Positions 1-9,300 of a stretch of 64,000 nucleotides of DNA are shown here, piece by piece. Numbering within the stretch: the stretch's first letter is position 1; each line of letters begins with the position of its first letter. The stretch spans positions 1-64,000 of the forward strand of contig NZ_JAQGEI010000005.1 in assembly GCF_029017505.1 (NCBI RefSeq). The letters run 5' to 3'. The notes below the pieces were generated by a model, which saw only the letters and a program-made list of their open reading frames with translations, was not told where the DNA came from and did not search any database. The DNA is from Sedimenticola hydrogenitrophicus (GTDB taxonomy: Bacteria > Pseudomonadota > Gammaproteobacteria > Chromatiales > Chromatiaceae). A program made the position numbers and the translations under genes.

Positions 1-61
1 GTAATACGTTGAATTATAATAATAAAATCAAGTCATATCGATAATATAATCTGCATCATCA

Positions 62-83
62 ATGGTATTTTTCATAGTATTTT
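62..83 (+). repeat. Left copy of direct repeat flanking the Fic gene
   Basis: The motif ATGGTATTTTTCATAGTATT begins at 62 and recurs with one mismatch at 1523 on the same strand, bracketing the Fic gene. Shorter forms of ATGGTAT occur at about 111 (inverted), 1755, 1801 (inverted) and 1831. Clusters of this kind resemble arm-type binding sites of tyrosine recombinases, but no integrase is visible in the window, so that reading is inference. Confidence 0.5.
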
Positions 84-179
84 CCGCGTGTTGAAATTAG
101 AACACAGCGATACCATGAGAGGCGAATTGGTGCTTTCACGGTATTAATGGCGTTCAGATTTCTCTTCTCGAACGGGTGT

Positions 180-206
180 GGCGTGATTATGGCCCATAAT
201 CACGCC
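180..206. promoter_or_regulatory. 27-nt palindrome, candidate operator of the Fic gene
   Basis: Two 13-nt arms, GGCGTGATTATGG and CCATAATCACGCC, are perfect reverse complements separated by one base. The palindrome lies just upstream of a TATAAT hexamer at 217-222, so a bound repressor would cover the -35 area. A half-site-like TATGGCGTG follows at about 222. The operator role is inferred from position. Confidence 0.5.
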
Positions 207-216
207 AATAATAAGC

Positions 217-222
217 TATAAT
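217..222 (+). promoter_or_regulatory. Candidate -10 element for the Fic gene
   Basis: A perfect TATAAT lies about 100 nt upstream of the preferred ATG of the Fic gene. No good -35 is seen at 17 nt; the expected position falls inside the palindrome at 180-206, which suggests activated or repressed rather than constitutive expression. Confidence 0.4.
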
Positions 223-304
223 ATGGCGTGAAAAAGTGCTAGAATCGCGCCATGACAAAGTGGCAGGATCAACAGTTTGCACGGCCAAAGGCCGCCCGTC
301 AGGG

Positions 305-326
305 TGCGGCACATGGATGTGCCGCA
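305..326 (+). promoter_or_regulatory. Hairpin that sequesters the Fic start codon
   Basis: TGCGGCACAT at 305-314 and ATGTGCCGCA at 317-326 form a perfect 10-bp stem with a 2-nt centre. The final A is the first base of the preferred ATG. No Shine-Dalgarno is visible outside the stem, so translation from 326 would need the stem to open. Confidence 0.4.
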
Positions 327-1471
327 TGAAATGGATATGGCAACAGCCCGACTGGCCAAGTTTTCGCTTTGACAATCACGCGCTCGATGATCGGGAACTT
401 GAATTTCGCATAAACTCAGAGCGTCTAGCCGGCCGCTTTGAGGCATTGCCAATGGCGTCCCAAGAGGATGCCACGATCGATTTGATGCTTTCAGAAGCCA
501 TCACAACCAGCGCCATTGAGGGCGAGGATCTGGATAGAGAATCGGTCAGGTCATCTCTACTCTCTTTAATTACATCGGATACGCTACCGGATAACTCGGA
601 CCAGAAAGCGGCGGGGGCCGCGATGCTGCTGGTGGACGTTCGTAAGAACTGGCAAACATCGCTGACGCATGAACTGCTGGGCAAGTGGCAATCCATGGCT
701 GTCCCGGAACAGCGCTACACGCCTATTCTGCGAGGTGCATACCGCAACGATCCTTCGCCAATGCAAATAGTGAGCGGGCCTTACGGTCGGGAAAAGGTTC
801 ACTATGAAGCCCCGCCAGCAACTCAAGTGCCTGACGAAATGACAAGATTCATCGGTTGGTACAACAAGATTAGCCCTTCGAAAGGTGATAAGAAGATACC
901 AGGGATTGCCCGAGCAGGTATTGCACACCTCTGGTTCGAAGTGGTTCATCCTTTCGATGATGGGAATGGGCGAGTCGGTAGGGCGATTGCTGACCATGCG
1001 CTTTCGCAGTCTCTCGGCTATCCGACCACGGCTTGTCTTGCCACGGCGATAGAGGGAGACAAAAAATCTTATTATCTGCAACTGGAGAAAGCGAGCCGTG
1101 GAAGCCTGGATGTTAATGACTGGATTGATTACTTTGCCAATAAGGTCATCAAGGCACAGGAAATAGCCAGGGAAGAAGTGGATTTTGTACTGACCAAGAC
1201 ACGTTTCTACGAAACCTATGGTGACCAGCTGAATGACCGGCAGGCCAGGATGGTATTGCGAGTGTTCGCTGAAGGTCGAAAGGGCTTTGAAGGCGGAATA
1301 ACAACCAAGAAATATGAAGCTATCACGAAGTGCCCCAATCGAACAGCGAGTCGTGATCTTTCGGATCTGGTTGCCAAGGGGATCATCAAGCCGCTACCGG
1401 GTGGTGGCAGAACCACGCGCTATGAGTTAACGACCGTTAAACCGGCTGTGCAAGGTCTAATGAAGCAATGA
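326..1471 (+). CDS. Fic family protein (class II, N-terminal inhibitory helix)
   Basis: Fic proteins usually transfer AMP from ATP onto hydroxyl side chains of target proteins. The catalytic motif HPFDDGNGRVGR is intact near residue 208 of a 381-residue protein. An inhibitory (S/T)xxxE(G/N) motif, TSAIEGE, lies near residue 60, so the toxin is autoinhibited from its own N-terminus and needs no separate antitoxin. The N-terminus (WIWQQPDWP) resembles the DUF4172 region common in such proteins, and the C-terminal 100 residues look like a winged helix. A GTG at 236 would add 30 residues of poor quality, so the ATG at 326 is preferred. The gene is lower in GC than its surroundings and lies between near-identical direct repeats, which suggests acquisition by transfer. 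The target is unknown. Confidence 0.88.
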   Translation: MKWIWQQPDWPSFRFDNHALDDRELEFRINSERLAGRFEALPMASQEDATIDLMLSEAITTSAIEGEDLDRESVRSSLLSLITSDTLPDNSDQKAAGAAMLLVDVRKNWQTSLTHELLGKWQSMAVPEQRYTPILRGAYRNDPSPMQIVSGPYGREKVHYEAPPATQVPDEMTRFIGWYNKISPSKGDKKIPGIARAGIAHLWFEVVHPFDDGNGRVGRAIADHALSQSLGYPTTACLATAIEGDKKSYYLQLEKASRGSLDVNDWIDYFANKVIKAQEIAREEVDFVLTKTRFYETYGDQLNDRQARMVLRVFAEGRKGFEGGITTKKYEAITKCPNRTASRDLSDLVAKGIIKPLPGGGRTTRYELTTVKPAVQGLMKQ

Positions 1472-2156
1472 ATTTCTTCTGTAATCGGGATTTTTGATGA
1501 TAATCAGCAACAATTTTTGAACATGGTATTTTTCATGGTATTACCACCAATCACAGAAGATAAGCTATTGATTATAAATTGTAAAAATGGCTTATTTACA
1601 ATCGAGTGGGAGTGGCTGGCACTGAATGGCAACAACAGGCAACAAAACCATGAAACCCGACGTCATTGCTGGTTTTTTCGTTTCTGCAGGGTTCATTCTG
1701 CTTTTTGATCTGACACTGACAGGCAGTCACAGGCAGCGGCAAGCAGTATTTTTGTATGGTATTTTTCCGGGTATTGTCTTTGCCCGGATTGGTGCTGTGC
1801 AAAAATACCATGTCAGAAATTAAAGATGGTCATGGTATCCAGTGGAGCTTGCCGGGCTTTCGCTATGTGGCGTTGTGCCGCCGCGGCCGACATATCAGCC
1901 TGAGTGTGCTGCAATGGCGGCTGCGAAGAGATATTCAACCGGAGCTGATCTCGATACTGGTGATTGCAGGCTACGCCCCTGAGCAGGAGATTGATTTGCC
2001 CGGTTTTCGCAAGCGGTTGCAGGACCGATTGAAGGGAAGGCGTTGCGGCCTGTCATCCGGCATCCACTGCCGCGGATGAGTTGATCCGGTTTCGCTATAA
2101 CCTCGAACCTGCCCCCTTGGTTTTATGTCGGATGAGATAGGCAACGAGTAGTAAAG
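1472..2156. other. Accessory intergenic stretch with repeated ATGGTAT motifs
   Basis: No recognisable gene is found. The stretch holds the right copy of the Fic-flanking repeat (1523-1545), further ATGGTATTTTT motifs at 1755 and in inverted orientation at 1801, and short repeats of CAACAGGCAAC/CACAGGCAG type at 1630-1740. A plus-strand reading frame from about 1809 to 2079 could encode some 90 residues but matches no family I know. The region reads like debris of an integration site. Confidence 0.4.
1523..1545 (+). repeat. Right copy of direct repeat flanking the Fic gene
   Basis: ATGGTATTTTTCATGGTATT here differs by one base from the copy at 62. The pair brackets about 1.4 kb containing only the Fic gene. 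Confidence 0.5.
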
Positions 2157-4514
2157 TCAGGGGTGAGGTGCGGGTTGTGCAGACTCCTGTAACTGTTCGC
2201 GTACCACGTCGGCGAACTCCTGCGCCGGCATCGGCTTGTTGATGTAGAAGCCCTGGTACTGGTCACACGCGTGAAGGCGCAGATAATCGACCTGCTCCTT
2301 CGACTCGACCCCTTCGGCGACCACCGTGATACCCAGGCTCTTGCCCAGCTCGATGATGGCCTGGGTCAGGCTCTTCCCTTCGCTGCCCGAAACGACATCG
2401 TGGATGAACGAGCCATCGATCTTGAGGGTGTCGAGCGGAAACCCCTTCAGTTTCGCCAGGGAGGAGTAACCGGTGCCGAAGTTGTCGATCGCGATGCGCA
2501 CGCCCATCTGTTTCAGCTCCTGCAGGATGCGGATCGTCACCTCCATGTCGTGCATGATCATCATCTCGGTGATCTCCAACTCGAGCAGTTCGGGAGCCAT
2601 ACCGGTCTCCCGCAGCGCGTTCTGGATATCCAGCACGAGGTTATCGTCGAGAAACTGGCGTGCGGTCAGGTTCACCGCCATGCTCAGCCTGGGGAGCCCC
2701 TCCTTTTGCCATGCGACATTCTGCCGCAGCGCGGTGTCGAACACCCAGCGCCCGATCGGGACGATGAGCCCGTTTTCTTCGGCCAGCGGTATGAATAGCA
2801 TGGGGGCAATCAGCCCGAGATCAGGATGCTGCCAGCGCAGCAGCGCCTCGATGCCGGTGACGCGGCCGCTGCGCACGTCGTGTTTCGACTGGTAGAAGAG
2901 ACGAAACTCGTCGCTCTGCAGCGCCTTGCGCATGCCCGACTCCAGAGCGAGGCGCTCCAGCGAGTCGCTGTTGAGCTTCTCGAAGTAAAACTGGAAATTG
3001 TTTCTTCCTCTCTCCTTCGCGTAATACATCGCGGTATCGGCGTTCTTCATCAGTGTCTGCTCGTCTTCGCCATCGTGCGGATAGAGGGCGATGCCGATAC
3101 TCACGGAGATGCGAAACTCCTGCCCGGCAAGCGTGAAGGGGCTGCCGACCGCCGCCAGGATCTTGTCGGCGACCGGCTGCACCTGGGAGTCCTCACTTAT
3201 CTCCGGCAGCAGGATCACGAACTCATCGCCTCCCAGCCGTGCGACGACGTCGCTTTCCCGCACCGACTCCCGCAGGCGCCTGCCCAGCTCCTGCAACAGC
3301 TCATCGCCGGCCTCGTGGCCGAGCGAGTCGTTGATCGCCTTGAAATGGTCGAGGTCGAGAAACAGCAGCGCAAGCTGTTTGTCATAGCGCCGTGCGTACT
3401 GCATCCCATGGATGAGGAGCCGGCTGAACAGGGCGCGGTTGGGCAGCTCAGTAAGGTTGTCGTGGTAGGCGAGATATTCAACGCGTCGCGCATAGGCAAC
3501 CCGCTCCTTCATGGCGCGCGTGCGCGCCTTCTGCAGTTGCCAGCTCAGCCTGCCGAGCAGCCCCACCACAGTGGCCAGTAGCAGGCTGCCCAGGGCGGTG
3601 CGCCACATGTAGGTGCGCGCGATCCGCTCGGCAGGGACGAGCTGTTCCGCTTCGGAGAGGGCGACGACGATCGCCAGCGGAAACTCGTACAGCTCCCGGG
3701 CGACGGTGTAGCGCCGGGTGTTGTCCCAGGGGTTGGGCGTCACCGCGGTAGGCGCATCGTCAGCGGATCCCCTGGTTACCAGCGCGTTGTAGTCGACCGA
3801 AGTGCCGGCGGTGATCGCCTCGCCGGTGCGCCGCACCCGGAACACACCGTCGGTACCGACAAGACCGAGTACTCCGTGTTCGCCCAGCACCGCCTCCTCA
3901 TAAACGCTGACGAAATAGCCTGCGTGTACCGAAACCGCCACCACTCCGGCGAAGCGCTGCCCGGCATCCGCGATGCGTCGACTGAAGGTCAGCCGCCACT
4001 CGTTCGCGCTCTGTTCGTGCCGGGGTGCGCCGATCACCATGCCGTCCTCCTCGCGTGAGCGTTGAAAGAAGTCCAGCGCCGTGACGTTCTCCCCGGTGGC
4101 GGAGTGTGTGCCGGCGATGACGTTGCCATTGGCATCGGTGATGTTGACCGTGAAGAGGAGTTCGGGGGGCAGCAACCCTTTCGTGCGCAGCTCATCCAGG
4201 ATCGCCTGCGCCTCCCGGGTGTCCAGGCTGTAACGTACCAGCTTCAGCGTGTTGTCGATCTCGCGCAGGGCGCGCACCACCTGCGCCTCGTAGGTGTCGG
4301 CCAGGTCCATCGCGAGTGCCGCGGCGGTGCGCTCGGCCGCAAGGTGATCCCTGGCGACGAGATTGAAGGAGACGGCCCAGATCACTGCAAGCAGCAGCAG
4401 GACGATGCCGCTGAACAGAATGGGGGGCTCCAATAGCCGATGCAGCCGGCTGTGGCCGGCGTGGCCCTCGTCTGGCGTCAGCTTTTCTTCTCCCTGCCCG
4501 GCCAGCTCATTCAA
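2157..4514 (-). CDS. Membrane-anchored GGDEF/EAL protein with periplasmic sensor
   Basis: This 785-residue protein should make and/or degrade cyclic di-GMP. A membrane segment at about 32-52 and a second at about 303-323 enclose a periplasmic dCache-like sensor. The GGDEF motif (RLGGDEF, near 428) is intact, with an RESD inhibitory site exactly five residues upstream. The EAL domain keeps EALLR (near 556) and AEGVE, but the usual DDFGTGYSS reads DNFGTGYSS (near 678), changing one of two metal-binding aspartates, so phosphodiesterase activity is uncertain. The gene overlaps the end of the PstS-like gene by 8 nt, so the periplasmic binding protein may feed its sensor domain. Confidence 0.92.
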   Translation of the reverse strand: MNELAGQGEEKLTPDEGHAGHSRLHRLLEPPILFSGIVLLLLAVIWAVSFNLVARDHLAAERTAAALAMDLADTYEAQVVRALREIDNTLKLVRYSLDTREAQAILDELRTKGLLPPELLFTVNITDANGNVIAGTHSATGENVTALDFFQRSREEDGMVIGAPRHEQSANEWRLTFSRRIADAGQRFAGVVAVSVHAGYFVSVYEEAVLGEHGVLGLVGTDGVFRVRRTGEAITAGTSVDYNALVTRGSADDAPTAVTPNPWDNTRRYTVARELYEFPLAIVVALSEAEQLVPAERIARTYMWRTALGSLLLATVVGLLGRLSWQLQKARTRAMKERVAYARRVEYLAYHDNLTELPNRALFSRLLIHGMQYARRYDKQLALLFLDLDHFKAINDSLGHEAGDELLQELGRRLRESVRESDVVARLGGDEFVILLPEISEDSQVQPVADKILAAVGSPFTLAGQEFRISVSIGIALYPHDGEDEQTLMKNADTAMYYAKERGRNNFQFYFEKLNSDSLERLALESGMRKALQSDEFRLFYQSKHDVRSGRVTGIEALLRWQHPDLGLIAPMLFIPLAEENGLIVPIGRWVFDTALRQNVAWQKEGLPRLSMAVNLTARQFLDDNLVLDIQNALRETGMAPELLELEITEMMIMHDMEVTIRILQELKQMGVRIAIDNFGTGYSSLAKLKGFPLDTLKIDGSFIHDVVSGSEGKSLTQAIIELGKSLGITVVAEGVESKEQVDYLRLHACDQYQGFYINKPMPAQEFADVVREQLQESAQPAPHP

Positions 4515-4932
4515 TTGGCACCACCCGTAGTCGTTTGTCCACCAGCTCAGGGGTGAGGTAACCGATAGCGTGGTGGTTGCCGGCCACGAACTCCGCCACG
4601 GCCTTGTCGTCGGTAACGGTGCGCGGCGGCCGACCCCGGCCGCTGAAGATCAGTTTTGACCAGTGCGCCTTGATCAGCGCCGGCGTACGCCCCAGGTAGC
4701 GGCTGTAAAACTCGTGGTGCGTGGGTGAATTTTCCCGCTGGTCGACAGGCACCACGCTCTCGCCGTTCGGAAAGTTGTGCATCCTGCCCAGGTAGATATC
4801 CGCGAGCTCCGCGTGTGAGAGGCTCTGGACCGGATTCTCGGACGAGACCACGACCACTACCTCGGCGCTGGCGGTGCCGAGCATGAGCCCCAGCAGAAGC
4901 CCCCATCCGATCGCTGTCATTCCTCTTGGCAC
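4507..4932 (-). CDS. Small PstS-like periplasmic phosphate-binding-family protein
   Basis: The 141-residue product has a signal peptide (hydrophobic stretch ending TASA) and a PBP-like fold resembling the N-terminal half of PstS, including an ELADIYLGR segment and a C-terminal AIGYLTPELVDK. It is much shorter than PstS (about 330 residues), so it is probably a sensory or accessory binding protein rather than a full transporter component. The GTG at 4932 is preferred over the ATG at 4920 because GAGGTGA lies at proper spacing before it, overlapping the porin stop codon. It sits between the porin and GGDEF/EAL genes in a tight operon. Confidence 0.8.
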   Translation of the reverse strand: MPRGMTAIGWGLLLGLMLGTASAEVVVVVSSENPVQSLSHAELADIYLGRMHNFPNGESVVPVDQRENSPTHHEFYSRYLGRTPALIKAHWSKLIFSGRGRPPRTVTDDKAVAEFVAGNHHAIGYLTPELVDKRLRVVPIE

Positions 4933-4941
4933 TCGATCACC

Positions 4942-6180
4942 TCAGAACACGAAGTCGAGTGTGACGCTGAACAGGTCGACCCGCCCCCCCGGCTCAAAGC
5001 CGGGCTGGGTGTTGCTCAACACGCCGGGCGAACCGTTGTCCAGATCGAGCCGGTCGTACTGCACCTTCAGCGCCGCATTCCGCGCAAAATCCCAGCGCGC
5101 ACCCAGCGTCACGCTCTTCTGCTGGGCAACAGATCCCAGGAGCCCGTTCAGCGCGGCGTTGAGGCCGCCGGCCCGGGCGGCGAGCGACGGCGGCAGCCCT
5201 CCCAGCGACAGCCCCGGATCCGAGGTGCTGCTGTCTACCCTGACTCGCGCCAGCGTTACAAAGGGGGTGATGGCACCGAACCGGTAGCCGCCGGTGACGT
5301 ACCAGCCGCGGGAATCGCCAATAAAAGTCTGGCTGTTCGAGTGGGCCAACTCACCCATCACGAACCAGTCCCCCGGGTCGTAACGCGTGCCGACCGCCAC
5401 GACCTCGTAGCGCTTGTCGTCGACATCGTAGCGGTCGGCGATGGCCTCGCCCTCGGGGCCGAACTGCCTGTAGCCCTCGAACAGGGCGTTGATATTTTTA
5501 GCGTCAATCGACAGACGGGTGCGACCGTAGCTGGCAAACAGGGTGGCGTTGCCCCACTCCAGGGTATCGGTCAAGGTCACGACATCCCGGACCTCGGCCG
5601 TGCCGCCATCCGGCAGCGAGGCGTCCTTGCGGCCATATGCGCCCTGCAGGGTATTGGTGAAACCATCGAAGTGCGAGCGAAAGCTGAGGTCGATGCCGTC
5701 GAAGTTGGTGACGGGGACGAGGCTATAAACCTCATCGGGAGGACGGACCCACGGGGTGGCATACCCCACCTTGCGGTACTCGGAAACCATGAGTGACGAC
5801 TGCACCATACGCCCAACACGTACGCTCAAGTCCGGGGTGATGTCGTACTTGAGGTTGGCCCACTCCACGGACGGGGTGTAGTTTTCGTCGTAACGCTGCT
5901 CGGCGATAAGCTGCAGGATACCGGTGAGCCGGGGGGTGAGGCTGGCAGTAAGCTGCAGGCCGAGCCGGCTGTCGACCTCGGGACTCCAGGTGCGGGTGTA
6001 GCCCGCCCCGTCGGGGGCGAACGTGTTCGAGACGAAGTCCGCCTGCTCCTCGTCGGAATAGACCACGCCCAGCGTGCCGAAGCCGTTGAGCGTGAACCTC
6101 GACTTAACCGTTTCGTCGGCCTCTGCGACGGTCAGATGCAACAGCATTGTGCCCGCCAGAGCCTTGGCCAGCTTTCCCAT
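4942..6180 (-). CDS. Outer-membrane porin-like beta-barrel protein
   Basis: The 412-residue product starts MGKLAKALAGTMLLHL, a signal peptide, and continues with alternating amphipathic strands rich in aromatic residues and glycine, ending in a terminal phenylalanine (SVTLDFVF) typical of barrels inserted by the BAM complex. The ATG at 6180 has an AGAAGGGA ribosome site; longer in-frame starts are ignored. It is the first gene of a three-gene minus-strand operon with a PstS-like protein and a c-di-GMP enzyme, suggesting solute uptake sensed through c-di-GMP. The substrate cannot be read from sequence. Confidence 0.82.
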   Translation of the reverse strand: MGKLAKALAGTMLLHLTVAEADETVKSRFTLNGFGTLGVVYSDEEQADFVSNTFAPDGAGYTRTWSPEVDSRLGLQLTASLTPRLTGILQLIAEQRYDENYTPSVEWANLKYDITPDLSVRVGRMVQSSLMVSEYRKVGYATPWVRPPDEVYSLVPVTNFDGIDLSFRSHFDGFTNTLQGAYGRKDASLPDGGTAEVRDVVTLTDTLEWGNATLFASYGRTRLSIDAKNINALFEGYRQFGPEGEAIADRYDVDDKRYEVVAVGTRYDPGDWFVMGELAHSNSQTFIGDSRGWYVTGGYRFGAITPFVTLARVRVDSSTSDPGLSLGGLPPSLAARAGGLNAALNGLLGSVAQQKSVTLGARWDFARNAALKVQYDRLDLDNGSPGVLSNTQPGFEPGGRVDLFSVTLDFVF

Positions 6181-6479
6181 AATCCCTTCTTCCGTTTGGT
6201 GCGCCCCTATAGAGTAGCATAACTGCATGGAATGTCCGGTAAACGGCGATCCCATGGGTGTCGGTATCACAGTGGCTCCGCTCTCCAGGCCATCTGTAAG
6301 GTTCACCCGGACAGGACGACGTAGTAAAAAGCCATGATCAGGGTCTACCATCCAACTTATGCGGAGTCATTTTTTCCGACAAGTCTCCCGCAAAAAAGCA
6401 CCCCGTACATCGTCGCTACCCTGAATCAAGGCTGATTCCTTGATGTTGATGGCAGTGTCGACCGCACGGAGCAGGAGGC

Positions 6480-7946
6480 TTACCGAGGCTCGGCGGTGGA
6501 GGTCGTGGTCGGCGCACCGGCAGGCAGGTCGCGCACTGCTGTTACGCGCCATACAGAGTTGCCAACGTCATCGGCTACCAGCAGACCCCCACGCCCATCC
6601 AGTGACACCCCCACAGGCCGCCCGCGGGCGTTTCCGTCCGCGTCCACGAAGCCGGACAGCACGACCTGTATCGGACCCGCCGGGCGACCGTCGGTGAACG
6701 GTACAAAGACGACGCGATAGCCATTCAGTGGCCGTCGATTCCAGGAACCATGCTGGCCGACGAACGCGCCCTCACCTTGGCCGGCCACGCCGCTCTTGTT
6801 GAAGGCCAGACCCAACGGCGCCACATGCGCGCCGAGGGCAAAATCTGGCGAAACCGCGCGAGCCACAAGCTCTGGCCGTTGCGGGCTCACGCGCTTATCG
6901 ACGTGCTGGCCGTAGTAGCTGTAGGGCCAGCCGTAGAAGGCGTCCCGGCGGACCGAGGTCAGGTAATCAGGCACCAGGTCGCTGCCGAGTTCGTCGCGTT
7001 CGTTGACAACCGCCCACAGCGCACCCGTGTGCGGCTCCCAGTCCATGCCGACCGGATTGCGCAGGCCCGAAGCGAATACCCGCGTGGTGCCGGTCGCAGC
7101 ATCGACCTCGAGTATCGCCGCGCGCATGTATTCGGCATGCATGCCGTTCTCGGCAACGTTACTGTTGGCTCCAACGCCCACGTACAGGTGGGCGCCATCG
7201 ACGCTGGCGACCAGGCTTCTGGTCCAGTGATGGTTCATCTCGTCGCCCTTGCCGGGTAGCTCGGCAACCTTGGCAGGGGCCACGGTGATGGTTGTCTCAC
7301 CGCGCTGATAGGGCACTTTCAACAATGTGTTGGCGTTGGCCACGTATAACGTGTCCCCGACCAGCACCATACCGAACGGCGAATCCAGGTCCTGGAGAAA
7401 CACACTGCGGAATTCGGCCTTGCCGTCACCATCAGTGTCACGCAGCAGGGTGATGCGGTTGGCGCTCGGCACCCCGGCCCCGGCGCGCTTCATGACCAGT
7501 TTCATCAGCATGCCCTTAACGCCGCCGATTCCGCTTTTCCCCGGTGGTGCGTTGGTCTCGGCGACCAGTACGTCGCCATTTGGCAGGACGTACAGCCATC
7601 GCGGGTGCTCGAGGTCCTCGGCAAAGGCCGTCACCTTCATGTCCTCGGCCGGGGTCGGAGTGGCGCCGTCTGGCCACCCGACGGCAGGCGCGATCTGGAC
7701 GGTGGGAATAAGGGAGCGGTTGGGCTGCGGCAGTTCCGGATCGGCGCCGGTTCCGGCTTGCGCTGACAACCGTGCATACTGTCCGCAGGCTGACAGAAGG
7801 ACAAGCAGGGACAGCAATGCCAATGTGAATGCCGTCTTCCTCCAGGCGACGATTCCTGTGTTGGATTGCTGCGGTCCGTCTTCGCTGAGCAAATCGTTTT
7901 GGGAATCGGTCATTACCAGTGCGGTGATTCTGTTGTCGATGTTCAT
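6480..7946 (-). CDS. Sorbosone/glucose dehydrogenase-like six-bladed propeller lipoprotein
   Basis: This protein of about 488 residues belongs to the PQQ-type glucose/L-sorbosone dehydrogenase family. An N-terminal membrane segment ends in the lipobox LLSAC, so it is a lipoprotein facing the periplasm. Family-like features include RWLYVLPNGDVLVAETN near the start of the propeller and FASGLRNPVGMDWEP further on. The true substrate is unknown and many relatives have no demonstrated activity. The start at 7946 is chosen because it begins before the lipobox and outside the upstream gene; the next ATG (7913) is also possible. No strong ribosome site is seen before either. Confidence 0.82.
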   Translation of the reverse strand: MNIDNRITALVMTDSQNDLLSEDGPQQSNTGIVAWRKTAFTLALLSLLVLLSACGQYARLSAQAGTGADPELPQPNRSLIPTVQIAPAVGWPDGATPTPAEDMKVTAFAEDLEHPRWLYVLPNGDVLVAETNAPPGKSGIGGVKGMLMKLVMKRAGAGVPSANRITLLRDTDGDGKAEFRSVFLQDLDSPFGMVLVGDTLYVANANTLLKVPYQRGETTITVAPAKVAELPGKGDEMNHHWTRSLVASVDGAHLYVGVGANSNVAENGMHAEYMRAAILEVDAATGTTRVFASGLRNPVGMDWEPHTGALWAVVNERDELGSDLVPDYLTSVRRDAFYGWPYSYYGQHVDKRVSPQRPELVARAVSPDFALGAHVAPLGLAFNKSGVAGQGEGAFVGQHGSWNRRPLNGYRVVFVPFTDGRPAGPIQVVLSGFVDADGNARGRPVGVSLDGRGGLLVADDVGNSVWRVTAVRDLPAGAPTTTSTAEPR

Positions 7947-8019
7947 GTTGGATCCATGGGGTAAGGGGGTAGGGACTCGTGCCGTGTGCCGGGTGGGCAG
8001 CAACTGCGAAACTCTTTGA

Positions 8020-9300
8020 TCAAAGCTGCGATTTGATCGGTAGCAGAATCTTTTCGGAGAGCTTTTCGCGCAGCGGACGACTCTCCCAACGGGCAAGGGA
8101 ATACGACTCAGCCGCCAGCAGATCGGCCTCGAATACCGCCGTCATCCGAGTGGCGAAATCGCTGCTGTAGACATTCAGACTCGCTTCGTCATTGAGCCGA
8201 ATCGAGCGCATGTCGAAGTTTGTTGAACCCACCGAAACAAACTCGGCATCGATGACCAGCAGCTTGGTATGCAACATGGTCGGTTGATAGAGGTGGATCT
8301 CGGCACCTGCGTGCAGCAACTCGCCCCAATCCGCCTTGGATGTCAGCGAGTCGGTGTGTGGGCCAGGCAACAGGATGCGAACGCGAACGTCGCGTCCGCG
8401 GGCAGCGATCAACGCCTTGATCAACAGCCTGTCCGGCACAAAGTAGGACGCCGCCAGGTCGATAGTCGTCTCGGCCGCCGCGATGGCAAGCAGATACATC
8501 AGATGCATGCTCTCGCTCCCGCCGGATGGCGAGGCAACAAACACGTGTGCGTCCATATCGCCCTCCTTCTGCAGGCGCGGGAAGTAGCTCGGGCCGTTCA
8601 GCACCTGGCCAGTGGTCTTGATCCAATTGTCGTTGAAGGCCGCTTGGAACTCGGCCACCACGGGCCCTTCGACCCGGTAGTGGGTGTCTCGCCAGTGCTC
8701 GGGATCGCTACCGTCGCCAGTCCACTGATCCGCGATGCCTACCCCTCCGGTGAACCCGATGCGACCATCGACCACCAGCAGCTTGCGATGGGTGCGGTTG
8801 TTCATGCGGCCCAAGTTGTACCAGCGAAGCGGCCGATATCGATGCAACTTCACCCCGGCGGCCTGCATGGAGTCCAGTAATGACTGCTCCATCCTGGTGC
8901 TGCCCACCCAGTCGATGATGACGCTAACCGGCACGCCCGCGCGGGCACGTTCAGAAAGCGCTTGCGAGAACTCTTCACCAATTTCACCTGACCAGTAAAT
9001 GAAGGTTTCGAACGTGATCGACGTCTGCGCCGAGCGAATGGCCTGCAGCATCGCGGGGAATATCTCGTTGCCGTTTTGCAGCGCAGTAACTTGATTGCCG
9101 CGCACTATGGCGGGGCCCAGCAAGACGGACATCTCGCGCCGAAACTCCGGATCGGAGACAGCGTAGCGATGCTCGACCTTGCGCTCCATCACCTTCTCGG
9201 CTGACTTGAAGTTCTGCAACAACACCAGCGTCAGGCCGGTGGCCAGCACGGTGACTCCGATGACCCAGAGCATGGATCTCCGGCCCCCAATCATCGACAT
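8020..9300 (-). CDS. Phospholipase D-family cardiolipin synthase-like protein
   Basis: The 426-residue protein has one N-terminal membrane anchor (LWVIGVTVLATGLTLVLL) and two HKD signatures, HRKLLVVDGRIGFTGG and HTKLLVIDAEFVSVGSTN, the catalytic pair of the phospholipase D superfamily. It most likely condenses phosphatidylglycerol to cardiolipin or acts on related phospholipids. It has a single membrane segment where classic Cls has two, as in ClsB/ClsC-like enzymes. The start is the ATG at 9300 (MSMIGG); the longer open frame upstream covers the neighbouring oxidoreductase remnant and is not coding. Confidence 0.88.
   Translation of the reverse strand: MSMIGGRRSMLWVIGVTVLATGLTLVLLQNFKSAEKVMERKVEHRYAVSDPEFRREMSVLLGPAIVRGNQVTALQNGNEIFPAMLQAIRSAQTSITFETFIYWSGEIGEEFSQALSERARAGVPVSVIIDWVGSTRMEQSLLDSMQAAGVKLHRYRPLRWYNLGRMNNRTHRKLLVVDGRIGFTGGVGIADQWTGDGSDPEHWRDTHYRVEGPVVAEFQAAFNDNWIKTTGQVLNGPSYFPRLQKEGDMDAHVFVASPSGGSESMHLMYLLAIAAAETTIDLAASYFVPDRLLIKALIAARGRDVRVRILLPGPHTDSLTSKADWGELLHAGAEIHLYQPTMLHTKLLVIDAEFVSVGSTNFDMRSIRLNDEASLNVYSSDFATRMTAVFEADLLAAESYSLARWESRPLREKLSEKILLPIKSQL

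Noticed and set aside
1626-1823. Short frame after the Fic gene with a hydrophobic stretch
   Set aside because: Overlaps repeated motifs, has no ribosome site and no resemblance to a known family.
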